Below, in pieces: positions 17,375-28,900 of a stretch of 64,000 bases of DNA. The stretch spans positions 1-64,000 of the forward strand of contig CACZPR010000018.1 in the NCBI GenBank assembly GCA_902783155.1, read 5' to 3'. The translations under genes and the position numbers were made by a program. The notes under the pieces are model-generated. The model worked only from the letters and a program-made list of their open reading frames with translations, had not been told where the DNA came from and did not search any database. Each line of letters opens with the position of its first letter. The first letter of the stretch is position 1. This DNA is from an uncultured Spirochaetaceae bacterium. GTDB taxonomy: Bacteria > Spirochaetota > Spirochaetia > Treponematales > Treponemataceae.

Positions 17375-18817
17375 TTATTTTATTTTTCTGTTTTCCATGC
17401 AAAATTTTTTCATCGATTCAATCTGCGCTCCTGTACATTCCGGGGATGGTCCACCGGTGGTCCTTCGTCCCTCCATGCAGGCCCGTGGACTGATTTTTTC
17501 ATATATGTCCTCGCAGATTAGCTCGCTCGCCTTCTTCAGGTCGGAAATTGGAAGGTCCTCGATTTTTTCAAGACCCGCGTCTATCGCCATCCTGACTGTG
17601 GATGCGGCAACTGAATGTGCGGTCCTGAATGGCATTCCCTTGCGCACAAGATACTCCGCCACGTCGGTTGCGTTTGCGAATCCACCCTCGCAGCTTTTCT
17701 CCAGCCTTGATGTGTTCCACTTTGCCGTTGAAATCATCGCGGTGAATACGGTTATGTTGTTCTGCACAGTGTCCAGGGCATCGAACAGAGGCTCCTTGTC
17801 TTCCTGCAGGTCCCTGTCGTAGGCAAGAGGGAGACCCTTCACCATGGTCAGAAGATTCACAAGGTCCCCATAGACTTTTCCAGTGCGTCCCCGAATCAGT
17901 TCGGCGAAATCAGGATTCTTTTTCTGGGGCATTATGGAGCTTCCAGTTGACCACCTTTCGCTCAAATCGATGAATGAAAATTCCGTGGTCGCCCAAAGAA
18001 CAATTTCCTCGCACATGCGGCTCAGGTGTGACTGGAGCATGGCAAAGTCGGACGTGAACTCAATGCAGTAGTCCCTGTCGCTAACGGAGTCCAAAGAATT
18101 TTCCGTCACTCCATCAAATCCAAGAAGTTCGGCGGTCCTCTCCCTGTTCAGTGGCAATGTGCTTCCCTCAAGCGCACCGCTTCCCAGTGGAGAAAGGGCG
18201 ATTCTTCCAAGACTGTCCTCCAGACGGCTCCAGTCCCTTTTCAGCATGGATGCCCAGGCCATTATGTGCTGTGCCAAAGTTCCGGGCTGCGCGTGCTGCA
18301 TGTGGGTGTAGCCGGTCAAAAGTGTGTTTCTATGCTCGGACGCAATTTTTACAAGAGTTTCAATCAGCGTGAGTATATTGTCCTGAACGACGGGAACGAC
18401 ACGGCGGAGATAGAGTCTCTCGTCAAGCGCAATCTGGTCGTTGCGGCTGCGGCCTGTGTGGACTTTTTTTCCGGCCTCACCAATGCGGTCGGTCAGAACG
18501 GCTTCCACAAACGAATGAATGTCCTCCGCGGAATGGTCAACCTGAAGGCTTCCGTTGGCAAGGTCCGCCTCAATGGATTTAAGGCCATCAACAATCTTCC
18601 GGGACTCCTCCATGGAGATTATCCCCTGCTCGCCAAGCATTGTGACGTGGGCTATCGAACCGTGGATGTCGTCGAAAGCCATGCGCTCGTCAACATATAT
18701 CGAAGTCTCAAACTCAACCGCCGCCGCATCGGGTCCCTCGGCAAAACGACCGCTCCACAATGCCCTGTGGTTGTCGTCCGTTATCGCGCTGTGCTTTGTC
18801 TCACCGTTCCGTTCCAT
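17375..18817 (-). CDS. argH: Argininosuccinate lyase
   Basis: The 480-residue enzyme makes arginine and fumarate from argininosuccinate. Family motifs: LWSGRFAEGPD near the start, HTGRSRNDQIALDERLYLR, GYTHMQHAQPGTLAQHIMAWA, SDRDYCIEFTSDFAMLQSHLSRMCEE and the fumarase-superfamily signature GSSIMPQKKNPDFAEL. The start at 18817 has AGGAAA upstream. Last gene of an ilvB-dtxR-argH operon; no argG is nearby. A C-terminal segment EGRRTTGGPSPECTGAQIESM is the usual family end. Confidence 0.96.
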   Translation of the reverse strand: MERNGETKHSAITDDNHRALWSGRFAEGPDAAAVEFETSIYVDERMAFDDIHGSIAHVTMLGEQGIISMEESRKIVDGLKSIEADLANGSLQVDHSAEDIHSFVEAVLTDRIGEAGKKVHTGRSRNDQIALDERLYLRRVVPVVQDNILTLIETLVKIASEHRNTLLTGYTHMQHAQPGTLAQHIMAWASMLKRDWSRLEDSLGRIALSPLGSGALEGSTLPLNRERTAELLGFDGVTENSLDSVSDRDYCIEFTSDFAMLQSHLSRMCEEIVLWATTEFSFIDLSERWSTGSSIMPQKKNPDFAELIRGRTGKVYGDLVNLLTMVKGLPLAYDRDLQEDKEPLFDALDTVQNNITVFTAMISTAKWNTSRLEKSCEGGFANATDVAEYLVRKGMPFRTAHSVAASTVRMAIDAGLEKIEDLPISDLKKASELICEDIYEKISPRACMEGRRTTGGPSPECTGAQIESMKKFCMENRKIK

Positions 18818-18829
18818 ATCAGTTTCCTG

Positions 18830-19210
18830 TCAAGCGTTTTTTTCCATCCATCTGCGTATTCCGATTTTCACATCGTCGTCAATGTCGTGCTCAATCTTGC
18901 AGGCATTTCTGGCGGCCTGCTCCTCGCCAACACCGGCAATTTTCATCAAAAAGCGGGTCAAAAGCACGTGCCTCTCATAGATATCGGTAGCCTTGGAGCG
19001 TCCCCTGTCGGTCAGCTGCAAAGTGCCGTTGTCATTTATGCGCAGGTATCCCCTGTCCACAAGTATGCCCATCGCACGGCTGACACTCGGTTTGGACACG
19101 CCAAGTTTTTTTGCGACATCAACAGAACGTGGCTCGCTGCCAATTTCATTCTGCAGCATGAGGATTGCCTCGAGATAATCCTCACCCGACTCATGAATAT
19201 CAGATTCCAT
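18830..19210 (-). CDS. DtxR/MntR-family metal-dependent transcriptional regulator
   Basis: The 126-residue protein has a winged helix (SVDVAKKLGVSKPSVSRAMGILVDRGYL) and a dimerisation/metal domain, but no SH3 domain. Likely metal ligands are in GEDYLEAI, RHVLL and NACKIEHDI. The Cys in CKIEH is as in DtxR/IdeR (iron type), while the Asp near the N-terminus is as in MntR, so the metal cannot be assigned. It lies between ilvB and argH, both amino-acid genes, which is an unexpected setting for a metal repressor. Start at 19210 has GGGGGA close upstream. Confidence 0.9.
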   Translation of the reverse strand: MESDIHESGEDYLEAILMLQNEIGSEPRSVDVAKKLGVSKPSVSRAMGILVDRGYLRINDNGTLQLTDRGRSKATDIYERHVLLTRFLMKIAGVGEEQAARNACKIEHDIDDDVKIGIRRWMEKNA

Positions 19211-19218
19211 AGGTCCCC

Positions 19219-20943
19219 CTAGTTCAGGTCCATAATCTGCTCGTATATTGCCTTTCCACCCGGAACCATCGGGAGAACAGGAACATCGATGTCCACCTTT
19301 GCGTCGATTATAGCCGCACGTCCACTCTTGAACGCCTCGGCAAACACTTTCTCAAATTCTTCCGCGTTTGTTGCCCTGAATCCCTGAATTCCATAGGCAT
19401 CCGCAAGTTTGACCCAGTCCGGACCAAAGTCAAGGGTCGTGGCGCTGTATCTTTCGCCATAGAAAACTTTCTGCCACAGACGCACGTTTCCGAGAGTGCC
19501 GTTGTTGACAACCACAATGACCAGCGGAAGTCCATAGTGGGAGATTGTCGCAAGCTCGTTGCAGTTCATTCTGAAGGAACCGTCACCCGCGATATGCACG
19601 ACACGTCTTTCGGGATTGGCAAACTGTATTCCAATTGCGGCTCCAGTTCCGAATCCCATTGTTCCAAGTCCACCGGAAGTGACAAATGTGCGCGGCTTCT
19701 CAAATGGATAGTGCTGCGCTGTCCAGAGCTGGTGTTCGCCAACCTCGGTCGTTATAAATGTGTCGTCACCCGCAATCCTGTGTATGCACTCGCAGATAAA
19801 TTTCGGGTTGATTGAGTCCTTCGGGTTTTCATCGTACATCTTGGGCTGGACCTTTTTCCACTCCTCGATTGTCTTTCTCCATTCGCCGTGGTCGGCCTTG
19901 TTGATTAACGGAAGCAGCCTTGAAAGAACGTCCCTCACATTTCCAATGAGACTTCCCGAGACCGGAATGTTTTTGTTGATTTCAGCAGGGTCAATATCAA
20001 TATGGAATACGGAGCTGTTCTGGGCAAAACGTGAGGCATCGGAAATAACACGGTCAGAAAATCTTGCTCCAAGGGCAATAACAAGGTCGCTTTCCGTGAC
20101 CGCCATGTTGCTCGCCTTTGTTCCGTGCATTCCGACCATTCCAAGATTGAGCGGGCTGCTTGATGGAAAAGCCGAACGACCCATCATGCTCTGTGAAACC
20201 GGAATGTCAGCCTTGTTGGCAAAATCCAGAAGCTCCTTTGCCGCATCCGAAATGATTACACCACCGCCAGCGTAGATTACAGGACGCTTCGCACCGTTGA
20301 TTATGTCGGCAGCGGCCTTGATTTCATCATCGCCTGGAACAGGAGTGTCGAGTGCGCGCCTAAGACTTTCGCTGTCCTTTGTAACAAAATTGAGGGCCTC
20401 GGATGGATTTTTTAGCGGCTCAAAATCTATCAGCTTTTTGGGGTCGGTGACTTCCTTTGGTATGTCGATAAGGACAGGTCCCGGTCTTCCGCTTTTTGCA
20501 ATCACAAATGCCTCGCGGATAACGGACGCAAGTTCCTCAACATTTCTTACCATAAAATTGTGCTTGGTGATTGGCATGGTGACGCCGGTTATGTCGATTT
20601 CCTGAAACGAGTCCTTTCCAAGCAGTGATGTAGCCACGTTGCATGTGATTGCCACAATTGGGGACGAATCCATGTAGGCGGTCGCTATTCCTGTGACAAG
20701 ATTTGTTGCGCCTGGACCGCTTGTTGCAAAAACCACGCCAACCTTTCCAGTGGAACGCGCATATCCATCCGCAGCGTGTGCAGCCCCCTGTTCGTGGGCC
20801 GTCAGTATGTGGCGGATTCTGTCCTGATTTTTATAAAGCTCGTCATAGACGTTAAGAATCGCTCCACCGGGATAACCAAAAATAGTGTCCACGCCCTGCT
20901 CCACAAGGCACTCAACAATTATACGGGAACCAGAAATTTTCAA
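19219..20943 (-). CDS. ilvB: Acetolactate synthase large (catalytic) subunit
   Basis: A 574-residue thiamine-diphosphate enzyme for branched-chain amino acid synthesis. Visible: the catalytic glutamate in AHEQGAAHAADGYARSTGKVG, the pyrimidine-domain segment SGPGATNLVTGIATAYMDS, central FAD-binding domain region, and the ThDP motif GDGSFRMNCNELATISHYGLPLVIVVVNN. It begins with TTG at 20943, with GAGG eight bases upstream. No small regulatory subunit (ilvN) follows; the next gene is a DtxR-family regulator. It could alternatively be a catabolic enzyme, but the biosynthetic-type C-terminus (DVPVLPMVPGGKAIYEQIMDLN) supports IlvB. Confidence 0.93.
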   Translation of the reverse strand: MKISGSRIIVECLVEQGVDTIFGYPGGAILNVYDELYKNQDRIRHILTAHEQGAAHAADGYARSTGKVGVVFATSGPGATNLVTGIATAYMDSSPIVAITCNVATSLLGKDSFQEIDITGVTMPITKHNFMVRNVEELASVIREAFVIAKSGRPGPVLIDIPKEVTDPKKLIDFEPLKNPSEALNFVTKDSESLRRALDTPVPGDDEIKAAADIINGAKRPVIYAGGGVIISDAAKELLDFANKADIPVSQSMMGRSAFPSSSPLNLGMVGMHGTKASNMAVTESDLVIALGARFSDRVISDASRFAQNSSVFHIDIDPAEINKNIPVSGSLIGNVRDVLSRLLPLINKADHGEWRKTIEEWKKVQPKMYDENPKDSINPKFICECIHRIAGDDTFITTEVGEHQLWTAQHYPFEKPRTFVTSGGLGTMGFGTGAAIGIQFANPERRVVHIAGDGSFRMNCNELATISHYGLPLVIVVVNNGTLGNVRLWQKVFYGERYSATTLDFGPDWVKLADAYGIQGFRATNAEEFEKVFAEAFKSGRAAIIDAKVDIDVPVLPMVPGGKAIYEQIMDLN

Positions 20944-21024
20944 TTTCGCAACCTCTTCAAAAAAATGGTTTAAACAATTTTACAGGAAATTGGCTTTCAG
21001 TTCAACCGTTCAGAAATATAATTT

Positions 21025-22764
21025 TCATGTTGTTTCAGACACAAGTTTCGCGGCATCATAAAGAGACATTGGACGGCCCCAGAGATAGCCCTGTATGTAG
21101 TCGCATCCTATTTTCTGCAAAGTCTCAAGCTGCTCATTGCTTTCAACGCCCTCGGAGATTACATCAAGATTCAGTATGTGCCCGATTGATATGATTGTGG
21201 CGACATACTGCTTTGAGGACTCGCTGTTGTTCATAACATCGATGAAGGATTTGTCAATCTTGAGGAGATCGGCCGGAATCTTGTGGAGATAGCTCAACGA
21301 AGAATATCCCGTTCCAAAATCATCTATCGCGACCTTTATTCCAAGCTTTTTCGCATCGTTTATGTACTGAAGCGCCCTGCCCTCGGAATCAACCATTATG
21401 GACTCCGTAATCTCAAACTCCAGATGGTCAGACGGAATGCCGGTTTCACCCATAATTTCCTTTATCTCGTCAAGGAAATTGTTTTTCAGAAGGTGCCTTA
21501 CAGAAATATTGACGCTCAGTGTGATGTCAAGGTCCCTGTCCTTGAGGATTTCACCCATAAATGCAGCGGCCTGTCTGAACACGGTTATGTCCACACGGTC
21601 AATGAGGCCAGTCTTTTCCGCGACCGGTATAAACTCCGCCGGACTTATGAAGGAACCATCCGTATCCTTCATGCGCGCAAAGGCCTCGAATCCACGCAGC
21701 TTGTGGGACATATCGTACTGGGGCTGGAGGTAGCACATTATGGCATCGTTGTCAAGGGCGGTCCTTATTTTGCGTTCAATCTCCAGGGTAAGTTCATCCT
21801 TGTGGAGCGAGTTTGTGAAATGCAGGACACAGTTGCTGATTCTCTGGCGTTTAAGCTCGTGCATGGCTGAATCGGCATAGGAAAAGAGGGTCACGGCATT
21901 GTCCGCATCCTCCGGGAACTTTGCATATCCAAAGCGGGCGGTCAAAAAATAGTCGCAGTTCTCTATGGTCAGCTTTCTTTCAAGCTCGTACTTGTATGAG
22001 TTGATTGTGTCCATGATGTCGGTGTCGGAATGGAAATCACGGACAATCAGAGAAAACTCGTCTCCACCAAGCCGGGCAACAAAATCCAGAGTGCCGGACA
22101 TGTGGGAATCAGCAAGAACCTTCCACCGGGACGCAACCTCGTTCAAAACGGCATCTCCAATTTCGTGTCCCATTATGTCGTTTATGCTCTTGAAATTGTT
22201 CAGGTCAATCGACACAACGGCAAAGTCAACTCCACGACGGGCAAGGTCCTCCATGAACTCCGTGCATGCAAAACGGTTTGGAAGCCCCGTAAGCATATCC
22301 GTTACCGCCTGTTCGCCAAGCCTCTGCTGGTATTTTCCGATGCGGCAGTTGTTTATGTAGATCATGGTTATGGCCACCACGGTCAACAAATTTGTAAAGA
22401 AGCCAGGGATGCTGGTATAGTTGTGCCTTACGATGATATTGACAACCATCATTGGGGAATTCAGCACAAGTATCACCAAGGCAGTGAAGTAGCCGGCCTT
22501 TTTGAAAAAGACAGCCATAAGCACTATACAGATGTTCGAGATTGCAGAAAACACGCCCGTGAAAATATTTGGTGGAATCGGATTTCCAAACACCATGACG
22601 GGAGCGGGGATTCGGGTTGTCAAAACCGTAAAAACCGCTGCCACTATATATAATAGAAGAATAATCGCAAAAGCAAATTTCGACGCACCCCTGTGGCCGG
22701 AGAGATTCTTAAGTGTGCTGTCTATGTTCCTGTTCGTGCCGAATGCAGATCCATTATTTTTCAT
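21025..22764 (-). CDS. Membrane GGDEF-EAL c-di-GMP signalling protein
   Basis: A 579-residue protein with four or five N-terminal membrane spans (residues ~29-140, e.g. FAFAIILLLYIVAAVFTVL), a GGDEF domain with intact RLGGDEF at 233-237, and an EAL domain. The EAL signature reads EAFAR, with the catalytic Glu and Arg kept, and the other sites (EITES, DDFGTGYSSLSYL, KIDKSFID, EGVES, QGYLWGRPM) are complete. It may therefore both make and degrade c-di-GMP. I start at 22764 because GGAG lies eight bases upstream; a longer frame to 22929 covers the promoter region. It reads toward the ilvB operon with an 81-base gap. Confidence 0.9.
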   Translation of the reverse strand: MKNNGSAFGTNRNIDSTLKNLSGHRGASKFAFAIILLLYIVAAVFTVLTTRIPAPVMVFGNPIPPNIFTGVFSAISNICIVLMAVFFKKAGYFTALVILVLNSPMMVVNIIVRHNYTSIPGFFTNLLTVVAITMIYINNCRIGKYQQRLGEQAVTDMLTGLPNRFACTEFMEDLARRGVDFAVVSIDLNNFKSINDIMGHEIGDAVLNEVASRWKVLADSHMSGTLDFVARLGGDEFSLIVRDFHSDTDIMDTINSYKYELERKLTIENCDYFLTARFGYAKFPEDADNAVTLFSYADSAMHELKRQRISNCVLHFTNSLHKDELTLEIERKIRTALDNDAIMCYLQPQYDMSHKLRGFEAFARMKDTDGSFISPAEFIPVAEKTGLIDRVDITVFRQAAAFMGEILKDRDLDITLSVNISVRHLLKNNFLDEIKEIMGETGIPSDHLEFEITESIMVDSEGRALQYINDAKKLGIKVAIDDFGTGYSSLSYLHKIPADLLKIDKSFIDVMNNSESSKQYVATIISIGHILNLDVISEGVESNEQLETLQKIGCDYIQGYLWGRPMSLYDAAKLVSETT

Positions 22765-22848
22765 GGAGAATACTCCTTTAAGTAAAAATACCCCCTCCTG
22801 CACGAACCTATCCAGTGTCCGCGAAGGATGACAGACTCTTTTTATAAA

Positions 22849-22877
22849 ATTATAACACATAAAGTGTTTTATTGGAA
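22849..22877 (-). promoter_or_regulatory. Putative promoter of the GGDEF-EAL gene
   Basis: A perfect TATAAT (22854-22849) lies 17 bases downstream of a weak -35, TTCCAA (22877-22872). The 5' leader to the ATG is about 75 bases. Confidence 0.5.
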
Positions 22878-22911
22878 ACAATTTCTTTATTTTATAAAAA
22901 AAATTTTCCCA

Positions 22912-22948
22912 TAAAAAATCCCCGCCCAATCAAACGACAGAGCGGGGA
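22912..22948 (-). terminator. Terminator of the giant surface-protein locus
   Basis: A GC-rich stem pairs 22918-22925 with 22942-22948 (CCCCGC with GCGGGG) and is followed on the minus strand by a run of T residues. It begins about 20 bases after the stop of the giant repeat protein. Confidence 0.85.
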
Positions 22949-22969
22949 AATTGGGGGATAAGGAATGAA

Positions 22970-25900
22970 CTATCTCATCTGGGCGGTTTCTATAGTATCA
23001 GAGCTGGAAGATACCTTGATTACGTAGCCCATTACGGCATTTTCCGTTCCGTTGCCATATACAAAACCATAGGATGTAGAATTATAGCTGTTTGGAGTAT
23101 TCGTATGCGTTGTAACACCTTCCGTACTTGCCTTGACAACACCGTTTTCATCCTTCCAGACGGCGACATTCATTTTGTTGTACTGGTTACTCTGCATATT
23201 TACATTGCTATTAGTTGGAATAACAGAACATTCCCACTTGCCTGTGAACGCATCATTTTCAGAACCATCCGGAGCTACGGAAGACGTGTCATACAGATAC
23301 GCAAGTTTCGGTCTGATACATGATGTTGCGTAGTAAGCTATCCGAGGAACAGCGACATTGTTTGAATTCAAGGCAACATCAAGAGTGATGTTTGAACCAA
23401 GAACACCGTTTGCATCCACAACACAAGTCTGGGCCTCTCCATTATAGCTCGGAAGATATGCGTAGACCAAATCACAGTTTATACCATCGTAGGCCGCTAT
23501 ATGGACTCCGCCATTAGCATCAACCGCAACCTGGCAATACGCTCCGGCATTTTCTAGTTCATCCGAGAATATTGTTTTTACAGTCCATTCCGCTCCAGAA
23601 GTCTGTCCGTTTCGGTTTGTCAGAGGACTTGTGTTGTAACCGTACATGAGTTTGCGCTCAGTTTCATCATACCACACAACCACAACAACATCATTCGTGG
23701 CCGAACTTCCTGGAATTGCGGCGATTGAGACATAGCATCCGGCCTTGCGTCCAGTATCACTTCCTGCAATCATGCTGACAGTATCGTTGCGATACTTGAA
23801 AGAATCATTAGTAGTATCATAATCAATAAAGCTGTCCACATCTGTTTTTATATCGATGGTGCATTTTCGTACATAGGAACCGACACCTATATTTGGATTA
23901 ACAGGATCACCAACTGCCGGGTAATGGTCCAATTCCTGATAGCTTACATAATTGACTCCGGCACTATCACTCAGGGTGGCTTTTTCCAGTCGGAACCAAT
24001 AGTTTCCTTCAGAACCACCCCAGTCCGCGACTTTATAATAGTTCTCATCAGCGAGCTGTTTTGAAGAATCATAAATTCTTACAATAGTTCCATTTGAAAG
24101 GGAATTTGTCGCAATGTGAGCAAATCTATTGTTTGTATTGTCAAAACTCTTTATCTCACAGTATGTGTTCGATTCTTTCTTTATCACATTTACCTTATTT
24201 AGGGTAGATGATTTTCCCGCCTTAAATCGAATCTCATCGTTCATGGCATCATAATACGCAAGATACAGGTTTGTATCATCACCATGAACAGAAGTCGCAA
24301 GACTTGGAGACTTGATTCTCTGCTTATCAAAATATCTGGTTCCGCCAGAATCTTTCTGGCCTATTGATTCAAGACGCAATGAATTTGAAGTGGAATAGGA
24401 ACCAGACTGTGCCCTGCTGGCATGACCCCATCGGCTTGTCATAAACTGGAACTTATCGGCTGCAGAAGCATTGATGTCTCCTCCGGCAGCGACACCATAG
24501 GAATGGCCCAGGCTGTCGTAAGTAAATCCTACCGATGTGAAGAAGTCATAACTTCCCATCCAGTAATCATAGGAAGTGTTTCCATTGTCAGACTGACCGC
24601 CCATGCTGAAATACAGAGGACCGTTCACAAACGCAAATCCAATCTGTCCTGTCACCGGATTGATTGCCATGTGAGGCTGCTCAATTTTTCCTGAAATCGG
24701 CACTGCGGCCTCGCTGTTGAACTCCCACACATCAAAGCAAACGTCATCCGTAAGAAGGTTGTTGTTGTCACCATTCGGCAGACGGTTGTAGTAATTTGCG
24801 TAAATATCTTTGTCACCTGTCGGGTTTGCAAGCAGATTGACGGTCTTTGAGTATGAACCACGGCTGTCATTGTTGTTCATGTTGTTGAGCGAAACAATAT
24901 TGTTTACCTTTACACTGACGTTGCCAGACTTGGCAGAATCCGGAATCGTCACACCCGATGCTGTATATGGAATATTGGCTGGACCGCTTGCAGGTGTAAA
25001 GACGACAGTTCCTCCATCAAGGTTGAATCCCTCGATTTTTACACTTTCATCGCTCGCAACAGAATAATGTCCATTGGAAGTTCTTGCATATAAACTTGGA
25101 TTACGTTTTTTGAGAGAGGAAAGCCTTGTCGTCACCGTTGTTATGTACGGAACAACATCAACAGCGTAGAATCCTGTCGCAGCTCCCGCTCCATCGTTTC
25201 CACCAGACTGAACGTTGCCCGGTGTGGAATAATTTTCACCAGAATATGATCCGGCGATGTTTGGACTTCCACGGTCCCAAGCCTTTACAGCAATTGTCTT
25301 GTCGGAACCGGCAACAGGGCTTAAAACTTTTGCAGTATCGATATAGGCAATCCATTTTGCCACCTGCCCATATTCTGCAAACTGTGGAACAAACATTTTT
25401 TCCTTGCCATAAGGTATTGAATCAATTATTCCACAGTAAAACAGGTCGCCATAAGTGACATCTGACGAGATTTCAAACGCATAGCCATCAGAAGGAATGG
25501 AGCCGTCATCCGCAAGAGGTTTCGCACTTGTCCATGCTCCATCAGAATAAGTTCCAAGTACCTGATCCTCTTTGCCAAGGAACGATATATTGATTTTCTT
25601 CAGCTGGGCATCATCCCAAGCCACACCCTCGATTCTGATTTTTCCGGAGACCTTTGGCTGTCTGTCCATCTCCTTGTCGGTGGCTCCAACCGTGAATGAG
25701 TCCGGGAGGTCACTTGGAAGCTCTATGTGTCCGTTCGCTGTGCTGTTTTCAAAGAGGCTGTTGTCGTTCGCGCTGTTCCAGTAGAACGGTCTTATCCGTA
25801 TCACAGGCGGTGTGGAATCATCAAGAGCGATGTTCAGAATCAGGGACAGGTCGGTTTCCATCTTTTCGCCCGGAGTGGAGTCCTCAATTGTCACCTTAAA

Positions 25901-28900
25901 CTTTTCATTGTTCCCGTCCTGAATTCCCGCACTCTTTATCTGGGCAACGCTCATGTCTATGGCAATGTCCTGGGCAGTCTCCGTTCCATTCTTTCCAAGA
26001 GCCGTAAGAGCAACAGAGCCTGTTTTTGTGGTACTCCAACCATTGTCCGCATTGTTCCGCCCGTACACGTCCAGAGTGTAAGAGAGCGCGCCGTTTCCTC
26101 CGACAACCTCAGGCACAATCTGAATCTTGTTGCGCACTGTCGCTATGGAAACAGGATTTTCATTGGTGCTGTTCTTCGGGAACATGGCTGAATTAACGCC
26201 GTCCACACCATAGAGTCCCTTATACGAATGGATTTCGTCCCCGGTAAACTTGCCATCATCGTTGTCATCGGTTGAGAAAGTCAGACCGCTTATGCGAGGG
26301 AGATTGTTTCCAATAAATATTGGCACTTCCGCAGAATCATAGTTTCCGGCCTTGTCGAACACAACATAGTGCAGTGTGGCCTTTCCGTCCCCGATGTTCT
26401 TTGTGACAATGTTCGCGGACCAGCTGCATGATGTTCCTGTCGTAACAAATGTCTCCACCATCCTGTCGCCGTCATCAAACACAGGGGTCGCCCAGTATCC
26501 ATCGTCCTCAACGGAACCTGCGCCGTCACCCTCCTGGATTGGATTGTCAACAACATTCGCAAGGGCAAAATAGATTTCCGTACCGTTCGCGACAGTCACA
26601 GCATCAGGATTTCCGTCCGAACCAAGTTTAATGGTCTTTGTGGAGTTTGTAACATCCGCTATCCTGTGGATTACACCGTTTATCTTGACAAGTCCACCCT
26701 TGTGGATGTTTGAACTCATACTGCCGATTCTTACATTTTCGCTGTTGGAAACATTTCCTGAAACAGTCTGCTTGATCCAGTAAAGTCCGTCCTCCTGGTG
26801 TGTGGTGCCAGCATCAGCATAGTCTGCAAGGAAGTTTCCACTCTGTCCTTTGCGAATCATCGGGTCATAGAGACGCTTGTACACGCTTGTTCCATTGTCG
26901 CTTCCTGTTCCTATGTCGCGTGTTATATAGAAGGCAACCCTGGCAACTCCGGTCTGGTTGATTTCAACACCGTTGACTTTTTGGGTATCCTCCTTCGCCA
27001 CCGCACCGAAAGTGTAGAATCCATTGTAGTCGGCAATCTTTGCCTTGTTGACGCTCTCGTATTCCCTAATGTTGTAGCCAGTTCCGGACTTGATCAGGAC
27101 AGGAGCCTTGTTGTCAATGTTTATCAAAACGCTATCCGGGATGGTTGTTGCGTTTACGGACTTGTTTTCCGTGAACGTGATTTCATGTCTTTCCTCAAAA
27201 ACTGTGCCCGGTGTGTTCGTTCCAACCGTCATCTTGAGTTTGAATCCGCTTGCGGTGTTCGGGATGTTTGGATTTGAGCTGATGTAGTCCGCGTCAAGAG
27301 GCTCAACAGTCACCGTCATATTGGCCGGAGAATTGTTTGTAGGCTCACAGTTTTCAACCACGGCGGTTCCATCCACGGTGATTGTCGAGACATTGTTGTT
27401 GTCAAATATGTCCGCCACAAAATACCATGCGCCCTTTACGGCCATCTGTGCCTCGTAGTTCATCACGACATCCGAATTGTCCTGCCTTACGAGCTTCTTG
27501 TTCGCAATCTGTGGAGCGTCGGAGTCAATCTTGAAGGAGACGTTCTTCATCTTCTGGGAAGCAGCCGTCACATCTATCGCGCTTGTGTTGAAATCCTTGT
27601 CGATTGCGAATGCCCAGACCGTCACATTTCTTGCCTTCTCGCCAGTGCCAGGATCAAATTCCCTGCTGCGGTTCATTGTGAACGACCAGCCGTTTCCGTC
27701 CAAATCAGCAACCAGGGCGTATTTTTTTGCAACGGAGGCTTCATCCAAGGTCTCGTCTTCCAAAATGGTGTCGATGTCCACAGTCTCATAAATCTTTCCA
27801 TGGGAATCGAAAGTACACCATGTGTAGTCCGGATGCTTCTGGTTGATAAACAACATGTCCTCACGGGTCCAATGCTTGTCGCCGTTGACATCCATCATAA
27901 GACCGACTGCCTTGACACCTGCGGGAGTTCCAATCAAATCCATGGCGGTTCCGGACACATTGATTTCTCCACCAAGCGTGTTCCCTGACTTTGGATTTGA
28001 AATGGAAACTGTCGGCTTGTCTCCCCATGGGTCTATCTGAATCTGCTCGGTCTCAATGCTTGTGTTTCCACAGGGGTCCACCGCCATCACATGGAAATAG
28101 ATGTACGCATATTCGTCATCCTCGCTGACGTTCATGCCAAGACCGCTGAAATACTCCTTCAATATAAGCGCGTGGGTAACGGTCGGTGTGGTCGGGTTTC
28201 CATCGAACACAACATTGAACGTAGCCCAAGGGCCATTTATCGGCATCCATTTTCCGCCGCTCGTTGTGGTGTATATATCGCCGGCATTCAGTTTTTCCTC
28301 TGTCGCAGAAGGATTTTGCTCATTCTTTGTAAGCGCGAAGTAAAGCGTTGAAAGCTCGTCGATTTCTCCACTCATGCTTGAGGCCGAGACAACTATATCC
28401 GGGCTGTGTATGGTGATTTCCGGCGCGTCGTTGTCAACATTGAACCTCGCGGACTTTTCGGTTTCCTTTTTGGCATTGTCCATTACAATCGCGTTGATTG
28501 TGTAGGTGTTGCTCTCGTATCCAACAAGATCAATGCTTTCGCTGTAGTAGTCCCCATCTTCCAGATTGCTTGCTGAAGAATCAAAGGCATAGCCGTCATT
28601 CGGTCCCTTTCCGTCAACCTTGAACTTGACATCGCTGATTCCGTTGGCATCCTCCGCGTGCAGATAGAAACGGAGATACTCATAATCACCACCGAACAGA
28701 CCCTTCGCAATGTCCTTCTTCTTCTCGCCCCATTCTGATTCGCCACTCTTCTTGACCTGGTAGTAGAGTTCACCGACATCAGGGTTCTTTGTGTCAACAT
28801 TCAGATGCAGGTAGGAGATTTCAGGCTCGTTGGTTCCGTCCGTCAGCTTTGGACTTGTGGCCGCAGCTCCCGATGTAAACTTTGAACCGGCAGCATCCGT

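Noticed and set aside
22765-22929. Longer start for the GGDEF-EAL protein at 22929
   Set aside because: The added 55 residues cross a TATAAT promoter and a terminator, while a good ribosome site precedes the ATG at 22764.
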